From NCBI GenBank assembly GCA_028714615.1, contig JAQTMA010000191.1, forward strand, positions 1-7,799: 7,799 bases of DNA. The letters run 5' to 3'. The stretch comes from Anaerolineaceae bacterium (GTDB lineage: Bacteria > Chloroflexota > Anaerolineae > Anaerolineales > Anaerolineaceae). Position numbers and translations under genes: made by a program. Position 1 is the first letter of the stretch, and every line of letters starts with the position of its first letter. Below the pieces are notes generated by a model. The model did not search any database and had not been told where the DNA came from. It saw nothing but the letters and a program-made list of their open reading frames with translations. Below, one piece after another: positions 1-4,682 of this stretch.

Positions 1-187
1 GGATAACCCGGTTCACCTGGTAATACCCGACGATAGCAACCAATACACCTATCCCGACGAGGAGCATAACTCCAAGGATGGCAATTAGTGCCCATGCCAA
101 ACGGGGTGCGCGGGCGTTTGTAGAAATCGTCGTTGTCATGGAGGATCGCCCCGATTGAGCTTGCGTAGGTTGTGTAGCAGTCTGCAT
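1..187 (-). CDS. N-terminal fragment of a single-pass membrane protein, function unknown
   Basis: An open frame on the minus strand starts with ATG at 187-185 and runs off the left edge after 62 codons, so only the N-terminus is visible. Residues 1-30 are polar, rich in Thr, Ser, Gln and Ala, with Arg at 27 and 30 just before a hydrophobic stretch at about 32-55 (ALIAILGVMLLVGIGVLVAI is its core). It is followed by YYQVNRVI. By the positive-inside rule this is an N-in signal anchor or a single membrane span, with the missing C-terminal part outside the cytoplasm. I do not recognise the family. A second ATG (codon 17, at 139-137) is an alternative start, but neither start has a clear Shine-Dalgarno sequence. 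A -10-like TAGAAT sits so close to the first ATG that the mRNA could be leaderless. The gene is divergent from the putative RNA and ytxH on its right. Confidence 0.55.
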   Translation of the reverse strand, partial: MQTATQPTQAQSGRSSMTTTISTNARAPRLAWALIAILGVMLLVGIGVLVAIVGYYQVNRVI

Positions 188-194
188 TGGATTA

Positions 195-200
195 ATTCTA
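195..200 (-). promoter_or_regulatory. Possible -10 box (TAGAAT) for the left-edge membrane gene
   Basis: Read on the minus strand, TAGAAT matches the sigma70 -10 consensus at 5 of 6 positions. It ends 7 nt before the ATG at 187, so transcription would begin at or next to the start codon. No convincing -35 box lies 16-18 nt upstream, so this is weak evidence. Confidence 0.25.
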
Positions 201-250
201 CCCCGGAGTCAGTTTATGAAAGAAAATGATGGTCAGTTTTTTGAAGTAGA

Positions 251-270
251 CGTTAACGCATACCCGTATG
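251..270. promoter_or_regulatory. Two adjacent small dyads between divergent transcription units
   Basis: CGTTAACG (251-258) is a perfect 8-bp palindrome. It directly abuts CATAC-CC-GTATG (259-270), a 5-bp inverted repeat with a 2-bp spacer. They lie between the left-edge minus-strand gene and the plus-strand promoter at 323-351, where a shared operator would be expected. Dyads this short can arise by chance, and no regulator is identified. Confidence 0.2.
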
Positions 271-281
271 TTCCCGGTTTT

Positions 282-325
282 CAATAGGGGAATCCCTAGA
301 TGTGCTTTAGGATGATCCCCCATTG
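282..325. repeat. 44-nt imperfect inverted repeat overlapping a -35 box
   Basis: CAATAGGGGA (282-291) pairs with TCCCCCATTG (316-325) with one mismatch. Inside it, ATCC(C)TA (292-298) pairs with TAGGAT (308-313) around one bulged C, leaving a 9-nt loop. The right arm runs into the TTGAAG -35 element at 323-328. There is no T-run on either side, so this is not a standard terminator. An operator or other structured regulatory site is more likely. TAGGG-GAAT-CCCTA (285-298) is a competing smaller hairpin. Confidence 0.35.
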
Positions 326-351
326 AAGCAATCTCCCCTTATCGGTATAGT
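323..351 (+). promoter_or_regulatory. Sigma70-type promoter for the putative RNA or ytxH leader
   Basis: TTGAAG (323-328, 4 of 6 consensus) is separated by exactly 17 bp from TATAGT (346-351, 5 of 6 consensus). Transcription would start near 358. The next structure on this strand is the terminator-like hairpin at 484-538, so the primary product would be about 180 nt, unless transcription reads through into ytxH at 588. Confidence 0.45.
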
Positions 352-357
352 ATAGAC

Positions 358-538
358 GTTCTCAGCAAAAGGAATTGGCGGTAGAGCTCAGGACTAGGGA
401 TTGTCTATTTGGATAGTGAGTATCTAATAATCAAATGGTTCACAATTGACTCCTGGTTAGGTGCTGGATGGTGCAGCGCAAGCAATAACTGGGGAGGACC
501 TGGACAATCCCAAATATCGGTCTTCCCCAGTTATTTTT
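358..538 (+). ncRNA. Putative small RNA or terminated leader upstream of ytxH
   Basis: This segment is bounded by a promoter-like sequence (323-351) and an intrinsic-terminator-like hairpin with a T-run (484-538), and holds no plausible coding frame. A second helix is possible: GGGATTGTCTA (397-407) is complementary over 11 positions, including one G-U, to the terminator loop TGGACAATCCC (501-511). That would make a pseudoknot or a competing fold. I do not recognise a known RNA family. It is not 6S-like, because the two ends do not pair, and it has no T-box or tRNA consensus. It could equally be an attenuated 5' leader of ytxH. Both ends are inferred. Confidence 0.33.
484..538 (+). terminator. 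Strong rho-independent terminator hairpin upstream of ytxH
   Basis: The arms at 484-500 (starting AATAACTGGGGAGG) and 519-535 pair over 17 continuous positions, with a single G-T wobble (496/523). The loop is 18 nt (501-518) and the stem runs into five Ts (534-538). The T-run is on the plus strand only, so it terminates rightward transcription. No protein gene lies to its left on that strand, which is why a non-coding RNA or leader attenuator is suspected. Confidence 0.7.
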
Positions 539-560
539 ACCTAAATCAACATCAGTAGAG

Positions 561-566
561 GATAAT
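561..566 (+). promoter_or_regulatory. Possible -10 box (GATAAT) for ytxH
   Basis: GATAAT matches the -10 consensus at 5 of 6 positions and would start transcription near 573, just before the AAGGA ribosome-binding site (574-578). No good -35 box is found at 16-18 bp. If real, ytxH has its own promoter downstream of the 484-538 terminator. Confidence 0.22.
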
Positions 567-587
567 TCCAGAAAAGGATTGGTAGGT

Positions 588-887
588 ATGCAAGAGAAAC
601 GGGTGATCATCAAGAGGAGTGGCATTGGAACTATGATTGCAGGTTTTCTCATTGGTGGACTGATCGGGGCGACAGTAGCATTGCTTTCCGCACCGCAGTC
701 TGGTTATGAAACTCGTTCTATGCTCGGTAATAAAGCTGCTGAAATTAAAAACCGGGCTACGGAAAGGGCAAGTGAGTTAAAAGACCGCGCCAGCGACAAA
801 GCGATAGAATTGAAAGGCCGCGCCAGCGACATGACGAGCAGTATTACCAATCGGATGAACAGCCTAACCTCGACTGTTCACGATTGA
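588..887 (+). CDS. YtxH-domain small membrane protein with 11-residue repeats
   Basis: A 99-residue protein. The ATG at 588 is chosen because AAGGA (574-578) lies 9 nt upstream; a TTG at 579 in frame has no such site. Residues 14-33 form a glycine-zipper-like membrane span (GTMIAGFLIGGLIGATVALL) followed by SAPQSGYETR. This matches the hallmark of the YtxH family (hydrophobic Gly-rich helix, then AP-x-SG-x-ETR). The rest (about 50-95) is a charged helix made of four 11-residue units, AEIKNRATERA, SELKDRASDKA, IELKGRASDMT and SSITNRMNSLT, resembling the hendecads of LEA-type and apolipoprotein-like helices. YtxH proteins are linked to general stress in Bacillus; the molecular function is not established. 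The gene is monocistronic and converges on the molybdoenzyme gene. Confidence 0.85.
   Translation: MQEKRVIIKRSGIGTMIAGFLIGGLIGATVALLSAPQSGYETRSMLGNKAAEIKNRATERASELKDRASDKAIELKGRASDMTSSITNRMNSLTSTVHD
785..831 (+). repeat. Direct repeat inside ytxH encoding RASD units
   Basis: The 14-mer CCGCGCCAGCGACA occurs at 785-798 and again at 818-831, a 33-bp period equal to one 11-residue unit. The surrounding codons are also similar (LKDRASDK against LKGRASDM). This suggests recent tandem duplication of one repeat unit rather than only protein-level conservation. Confidence 0.7.
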
Positions 888-900
888 ACTATCACCATTT

Positions 901-939
901 CTCCAGGTATCCGGTTGATAGCGGCCAGGATACCTGGAG
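901..939. terminator. Perfect 12-bp hairpin between convergent genes
   Basis: CTCCAGGTATCC (901-912) and GGATACCTGGAG (928-939) are exact reverse complements around a 15-nt loop. The hairpin begins 14 nt after the ytxH stop and ends 10 nt before the stop of the minus-strand molybdoenzyme gene, so it can serve both transcripts. Neither side has a T-run, so it may act as a 3'-end-stabilising or factor-assisted terminator rather than a classical intrinsic one. Confidence 0.55.
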
Positions 940-948
940 AGCAATTCC

Positions 949-2565
949 CTACAAATCGATGGGGTACTCGAAAATCCCTGTGGCGCCAAAAGGTTCTGGT
1001 GGTTGGCGGCCGGCCTCTTGTAAAGCGCCTGCGCCGTCATAGGCGCGTACCTTTAGTATGTGCCGCCCGCTTTGATAAGGCATCTGGATGCGCCACTGAA
1101 TCCAGGTCAACTGGCTGAGGGGCGGATTACGTAATTCGCCGGCTGTCCATGCTCCATTATCCATTTGGACTTCAACTTTACTAATTCCTCGCGCTCCCGC
1201 AAACGCAATCCCACCGACGACGATCTGGTCAGAATTTCCAGTATCCCGAATGGCGGTATCGATCACGGAAGTGGTTTTCGGAATCGCGTGTTTATCCCAA
1301 CCACGTTCCACCCAAAAACCGGGCGTATCCACATTCGCCACAGTCATGCGCTCGAGCCACTTAGGCTGCTTCATCCCATAGTGGTTGGGGATATAAATTC
1401 TCAGTGGAAAACCATGTTGTTGGGCAAGCGGTTGGCCGTCCATGTCGTAGACCAATAAGGTGCGTTCATCCATAGCTTCTGCTATCGGCAAGGTCTCATA
1501 GAATCCATCGAATGAGGTCATGTGGATAAAGGCTGCCCCGTCCTTGAGACCGGCGCGCTCCAATACATTTTTTAATGGAGTCCCGGTCCAGACCCCCGTA
1601 CTGATCAGATCGCCACCCACCTCGTTTGAGATACACTCCAGGGTGATTGCCTGGGATACCACCGGCATTTGCCGGATTTCTGGCAAGGTCAGGGCGAGTT
1701 CCTGGTTCACTAAACCATCCATATTCAGGCGCCAGGTGTTCATATTCGCGGCTCGGAGATCGGTATTGATATCGATCCGGTAGAACTGATCAACCGGGGT
1801 CAATTCCGGACGAGTACCTGCCACCGGAGCGAAACGGGCTGCCAGAGTCGGTTGGGAAGGTGATACTGCAACTCCGTTGGTGCTCCCTAAGGAAGGCGGT
1901 GTAGGAGTAGGCCCATTCGTAGCACCGGTGATGGGGACCGACCCGGAACCCCTGACCCGCGATAGCCCGGCGGCAGCCACCAATAAAGCCAGTACGCCCC
2001 CGCCCATCCATAATAAAAACTGCCGGCGACTGGGTTCTACCGGGGTTGTTTCGGGTCGCAGAGCAGGGGTTTGGAGGCGAGCCCATAACCCCATCAGCCC
2101 ACCCCAACTGAAGAATAGGATCACCAGCCAGGCAAAGTAGGCAATTGGCCCAGGCGCCGGGATCCCAAGGGAGGATTCCATCCCAAACACGGCCAGGAAG
2201 GTCAAGCCGCCGGCAAGAAGACCGGCAGCTAAGGCTCGTTTCGGTAGAGCCAGGCCAATGGCTACAACGATAAGGCCGACCACACCGCCGCCAATGATAA
2301 ACTGGGTATAACCGATGCCTTGCTCAATCTGCTTGGCGGTCGACGCTGTGGGACCGAGCTGAAAACTGGAAATCAAATGGACCATCGTAGAAATCGCGAA
2401 GGCGATAATCCCGCCCGGTAAATGGCGCGCCATCCAATCAAAAATATCCAAGGGGACGAGTGGTAAGCTGGCGAACAGCCTCCCCAGGTAGGATAGCGCA
2501 GCGATACCAATCGCGCCAAATGCCCCGACGATGAACCCCAAAAGCAAACGTCCATTTTTTTTCAT
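949..2565 (-). CDS. Membrane-anchored molybdopterin oxidoreductase (sulfite oxidase / YedY-like fold) with internal Tat motif
   Basis: A 538-residue protein in three parts. First, residues 1-165 hold about five hydrophobic spans (near 7-26, 50-68, 86-107, 111-129 and 138-161). Second, SRRQFL (179-184) followed by a hydrophobic stretch to about 200 is a twin-arginine signal, then a Pro/Thr/Ser/Gly-rich linker (about 206-245). Third, the soluble part: an oxidoreductase molybdopterin-binding domain (about 255-425) containing TLECISNEVGG, whose Cys311 aligns with the cysteine that ligates molybdenum in this family, and a Mo-co dimerisation-like domain (about 447-536). The enzyme should transfer electrons at an extracytoplasmic Mo-cofactor. 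The substrate (sulfite, sulfoxides, other) cannot be read from sequence. The start is supported by AGGGG (2576-2572 on minus) 6 nt before the ATG. No partner cytochrome or heme subunit lies next to it; the N-terminal spans may serve that role, which is speculation. Confidence 0.85.
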   Translation of the reverse strand: MKKNGRLLLGFIVGAFGAIGIAALSYLGRLFASLPLVPLDIFDWMARHLPGGIIAFAISTMVHLISSFQLGPTASTAKQIEQGIGYTQFIIGGGVVGLIVVAIGLALPKRALAAGLLAGGLTFLAVFGMESSLGIPAPGPIAYFAWLVILFFSWGGLMGLWARLQTPALRPETTPVEPSRRQFLLWMGGGVLALLVAAAGLSRVRGSGSVPITGATNGPTPTPPSLGSTNGVAVSPSQPTLAARFAPVAGTRPELTPVDQFYRIDINTDLRAANMNTWRLNMDGLVNQELALTLPEIRQMPVVSQAITLECISNEVGGDLISTGVWTGTPLKNVLERAGLKDGAAFIHMTSFDGFYETLPIAEAMDERTLLVYDMDGQPLAQQHGFPLRIYIPNHYGMKQPKWLERMTVANVDTPGFWVERGWDKHAIPKTTSVIDTAIRDTGNSDQIVVGGIAFAGARGISKVEVQMDNGAWTAGELRNPPLSQLTWIQWRIQMPYQSGRHILKVRAYDGAGALQEAGRQPPEPFGATGIFEYPIDL

Positions 2566-2598
2566 ACTGCGCCCCTGTTTTATTTATATAATTTATCT

Positions 2599-2627
2599 AC
2601 TATATCATTATTATCCCCTAAAAACAA
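2599..2627 (-). promoter_or_regulatory. Probable promoter of the molybdoenzyme gene
   Basis: On the minus strand TTGTTT (2627-2622) is followed after 17 bp by TATAGT (2604-2599, 5 of 6 consensus). The -35 is weak (3 of 6). Transcription would start near 2592, about 27 nt before the ATG, leaving room for the AGGGG ribosome-binding site. The surrounding 2577-2655 is strikingly AT-rich compared with the flanking genes, as expected for a divergent promoter region. Confidence 0.4.
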
Positions 2628-2707
2628 TTACAACGATATTAACAAATTATCCCCTAGCGGAAACCAGGCGATGATGGGTTGATTTGGTCCCCCCATGGGA
2701 TAGGGAT

Positions 2708-2737
2708 TTGGTATTCCAGACCAATTCGGTGTATATT
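2708..2737 (+). promoter_or_regulatory. Probable promoter of polX, giving a leaderless mRNA
   Basis: TTGGTA (2708-2713, 4 of 6) and TATATT (2732-2737, 5 of 6) are 18 bp apart. Starting 7-8 nt past the -10 box places the first transcribed base at 2744-2745, which is the polX ATG. No Shine-Dalgarno sequence is seen before that ATG, which fits a leaderless message. Confidence 0.35.
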
Positions 2738-2744
2738 TTCTTCT

Positions 2745-4487
2745 ATGGCTGAGCCAACCAAACGAATGACCAATGCAACGATTGCTGGGGTATTTCAGAC
2801 AATCGCCGATCTCTTGGAGATCAAAGGCGAGAATATTTACAAGATATTAGCCTACCGTAAGGCAGCCGATAGCCTGACCAGCCTGGGACGCGATATCCAT
2901 GAAGTGTGGAAAGCCGGAGAACTACAAAGCGTTCCGGGAGTTGGCAAAGCTATCGCCGAAAAGATAGACGAGCTGCTTTCAACGGGGCGTTTGCAATTCT
3001 TCGAGAATTTGACCGAAGAGATTCCCCCCAGCCTGATCGAACTACTGCAGGTGCCGGAAATAGGTCCCAAAAAAGCCGCCCTGTTTTGGAAACAAGCCAA
3101 CATTATTACGCTAGAACAACTGGAAGATGCGGCTCGAGCCGGCAGGTTGAGGGTGCTGCCGGGGATCGGTGAAAAAACTGAGGCGCGTATCCTGCAGGGC
3201 ATCGACCGGCTCAAACGGCGGAGCAATCGCACCCCGCTTGGTCAGGCTTATCCCCTGGCTGATGAGATCGTTAAGTGGTTACGCGGCCGTCCGCACGTCA
3301 AGGCGGCCGAGCTGGCAGGCAGCTTGCGCCGCATGCGCGCTACGATCGGCGATATCGACCTGGTAGCTGCCACCGATCACCCGGGGGAGGTGATGCAAAC
3401 TTTCGTGGATAGCCATTTTGTCGAGAAAGTCGTAATGCAGGGGGATGTGAAGTCTTCGGTCGAACTGCGTAATGGGATGTCCGCCCAGCTCTGGCTGCAT
3501 CCGCTGGAGGAGTGGGGAACCGCTCTGCAGTATGCAACCGGGTCGAAGGACCATAGTGTTCGGTTACGCGAGTTAGCCCAAGCACGCGGTTATTCTCTCT
3601 CCGATCATTCATTGCTCAAGCCGGATGGTGGAGCGATCCTGTTCGCCACAGAAGATGAACTTTACGCCTTCTTCGGTATGCCCTGGATACCACCCGAGCT
3701 GCGCGAGGATCAGGGGGAGATCCAGGCTGCGTTGAATCATCACTTGCCGGAGCTAATCCGTCGCAACGATCTGATCACCGAACTGCACTGCCATTCCACC
3801 TGGAGTGATGGGCAGGTGCCCATCCGCGCTATGGCGGAGGGTGCCATCGCTCGTGGGTACAAAGTGCTAGCAATTACCGACCATAGCGGTGGATTAGGGG
3901 TGGCGGGTGGGATGAAAATCCCGGATGTACAAAAACAACGCGAAGAGATTGATGCAGTCCAGTCCGAACTGGGGGATCGGTTGCGATTGCTGCAAGGCGC
4001 CGAAGTTGAGATCCACTCCGATGGCAATCTGGATTACCCAGACGACGTTCTCGCAAGGTTGGATGTGGTGGTCGCTTCTATCCATTCGGGACTGCGCCAG
4101 CCAAGAGAAACGATCACGGCGCGCCTGGTGAAGGCGATGCATAACCCAAATGTGGATATCATTGGGCATCCTACCGGACGATTGATTCCCGACCGGGAAG
4201 GCGCAGATCTGGATATGGAGTTGGTTTTAACCGAGGCAAAATCGAGTGGGGTCGCACTGGAGATCAATGCGCATCCATCCCGGCTCGACTTGGAGGATAT
4301 CTATGCTCGCCGTGCTGTGGAAATGGGCATCCCCCTTAGTATCAACACCGATGCGCACCACCCAGACCAACTGGATCTGGTATTCTATGGCGTCGCCACT
4401 GCTCGCCGTGGCTGGGTCAAAGCCACAGACGTGATCAACGCCTGGTCTGTAGAACGATTGCTAAAATGGTTCAAGCGGAACAACTGA
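2745..4487 (+). CDS. polX: PolX family DNA polymerase / PHP-domain phosphoesterase, with altered polymerase site
   Basis: A 580-residue protein, close to the ~570 residues of Bacillus PolX. The ATG at 2745 is preferred over an in-frame TTG at 2679, whose extra 22 residues do not resemble the family. Helix-hairpin-helix motifs lie at about 62-74 (VPGVGKAIAEK), 103-113 (VPEIGPKKA) and 138-150 (LPGIGEKTEARIL). The nucleotidyltransferase region has AGSLRR (191-196) and GDIDLV with Asp203 and Asp205. The third catalytic position, 17 residues before TGSKDH, is Gln248 instead of Asp. The C-terminal PHP domain (about 345-575) keeps its metal ligands: HCH (348/350), TDH (379-380), Glu420, His447, His475 and Asp536/His538. 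PolX acts in base-excision repair; the PHP part gives 3'-5' exonuclease and AP-processing activity in characterised homologues. Nuclease activity is expected here, while polymerisation is doubtful. Transcription is probably independent of its neighbours. Confidence 0.92.
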   Translation: MAEPTKRMTNATIAGVFQTIADLLEIKGENIYKILAYRKAADSLTSLGRDIHEVWKAGELQSVPGVGKAIAEKIDELLSTGRLQFFENLTEEIPPSLIELLQVPEIGPKKAALFWKQANIITLEQLEDAARAGRLRVLPGIGEKTEARILQGIDRLKRRSNRTPLGQAYPLADEIVKWLRGRPHVKAAELAGSLRRMRATIGDIDLVAATDHPGEVMQTFVDSHFVEKVVMQGDVKSSVELRNGMSAQLWLHPLEEWGTALQYATGSKDHSVRLRELAQARGYSLSDHSLLKPDGGAILFATEDELYAFFGMPWIPPELREDQGEIQAALNHHLPELIRRNDLITELHCHSTWSDGQVPIRAMAEGAIARGYKVLAITDHSGGLGVAGGMKIPDVQKQREEIDAVQSELGDRLRLLQGAEVEIHSDGNLDYPDDVLARLDVVVASIHSGLRQPRETITARLVKAMHNPNVDIIGHPTGRLIPDREGADLDMELVLTEAKSSGVALEINAHPSRLDLEDIYARRAVEMGIPLSINTDAHHPDQLDLVFYGVATARRGWVKATDVINAWSVERLLKWFKRNN

Positions 4488-4500
4488 AGTTTGTACTGGT

Positions 4501-4533
4501 TCATTGAGAATCGATCACGGCGTTTCCCAATGA
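4501..4533 (+). terminator. Weak hairpin downstream of polX
   Basis: TCATTGAGAA (4501-4510) pairs with TTCCCAATGA (4524-4533) with one mismatch and a 13-nt loop. It starts 13 nt after the polX stop and precedes the serS promoter, a sensible place for a terminator. There is no T-run and the stem is weak. Confidence 0.3.
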
Positions 4534-4549
4534 GCTCGGATCCTATTGC

Positions 4550-4577
4550 TTGACACAAGATGTACGCGGGGTATAAT
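4550..4577 (+). promoter_or_regulatory. Consensus sigma70 promoter of serS
   Basis: A perfect TTGACA (4550-4555) and a perfect TATAAT (4572-4577) are separated by 16 bp, only one short of optimal. Transcription should start near 4584, leaving a leader of about 99 nt before the serS ATG. This is the strongest promoter in the window, fitting an essential aminoacyl-tRNA synthetase gene. Confidence 0.85.
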
Positions 4578-4583
4578 TTTTAA

Positions 4584-4682
4584 AATTCGGTAAAAGCAGG
4601 TGACGTCACGAGTAAGCCCCCCGTCCTGCAAAGACTTGGGGGCCTTCATATTTCTTACGTAATCTCAGTATCGAGAGCAACC
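4584..4682 (+). promoter_or_regulatory. Structured serS 5' leader with competing hairpins
   Basis: GCAGG (4596-4600) can pair with CCTGC (4625-4629). AAGCCCCC (4614-4621) can pair with GGGGGCCTT (4638-4646) with one bulge. The two stems share bases and the second starts inside the first, so they cannot coexist, as in attenuation. The second stem is followed by a T-rich but interrupted stretch (4645-4656). A perfect palindrome GTGACGTCAC occupies 4600-4609. A GTG-initiated 20-codon frame (4600-4662) has Ser codons TCA, AGC and TCC among its first nine, but lacks a good ribosome-binding site. There is no T-box AGGGTGG-type sequence. Regulation by serine or tRNA-Ser charging is only a hypothesis. 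Confidence 0.35.

Noticed and set aside
380..392. GGTAGAGCTCAGG resembles a tRNA D-arm
   Set aside because: No acceptor stem, anticodon arm or GGTTCGA-type T-arm occurs at the right distances; the nearby GGTTCACAATTGACTCC has the wrong loop and does not complete a cloverleaf.
358..538. 6S RNA identity for the ~180-nt candidate RNA
   Set aside because: The length fits, but the 5' and 3' ends do not form the closing stem expected of 6S RNA, and the 3' end is a self-contained terminator hairpin.
915..1118. Plus-strand 67-codon frame spanning the ytxH-molybdoenzyme junction
   Set aside because: It overlaps the antisense of the molybdoenzyme C-terminus, has no ribosome-binding site and a low-complexity Arg-rich translation.
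2555..2562. Run of eight Ts (A8 on the coding strand) at codons 2-4 of the molybdoenzyme gene, a possible slippage or frameshift site
   Set aside because: The frame is intact from the ATG through all membrane spans, and poly-Lys/Asn starts of this kind are common; nothing suggests programmed slippage.
2679..2744. In-frame upstream TTG start for polX adding 22 residues
   Set aside because: The extension does not resemble PolX N-termini, overlaps the likely promoter, and has no ribosome-binding site.
4584..4682. T-box riboswitch ahead of serS
   Set aside because: The leader is only about 100 nt and lacks the AGGGTGG-type antiterminator sequence and a specifier stem I, so a canonical T-box is not supported.
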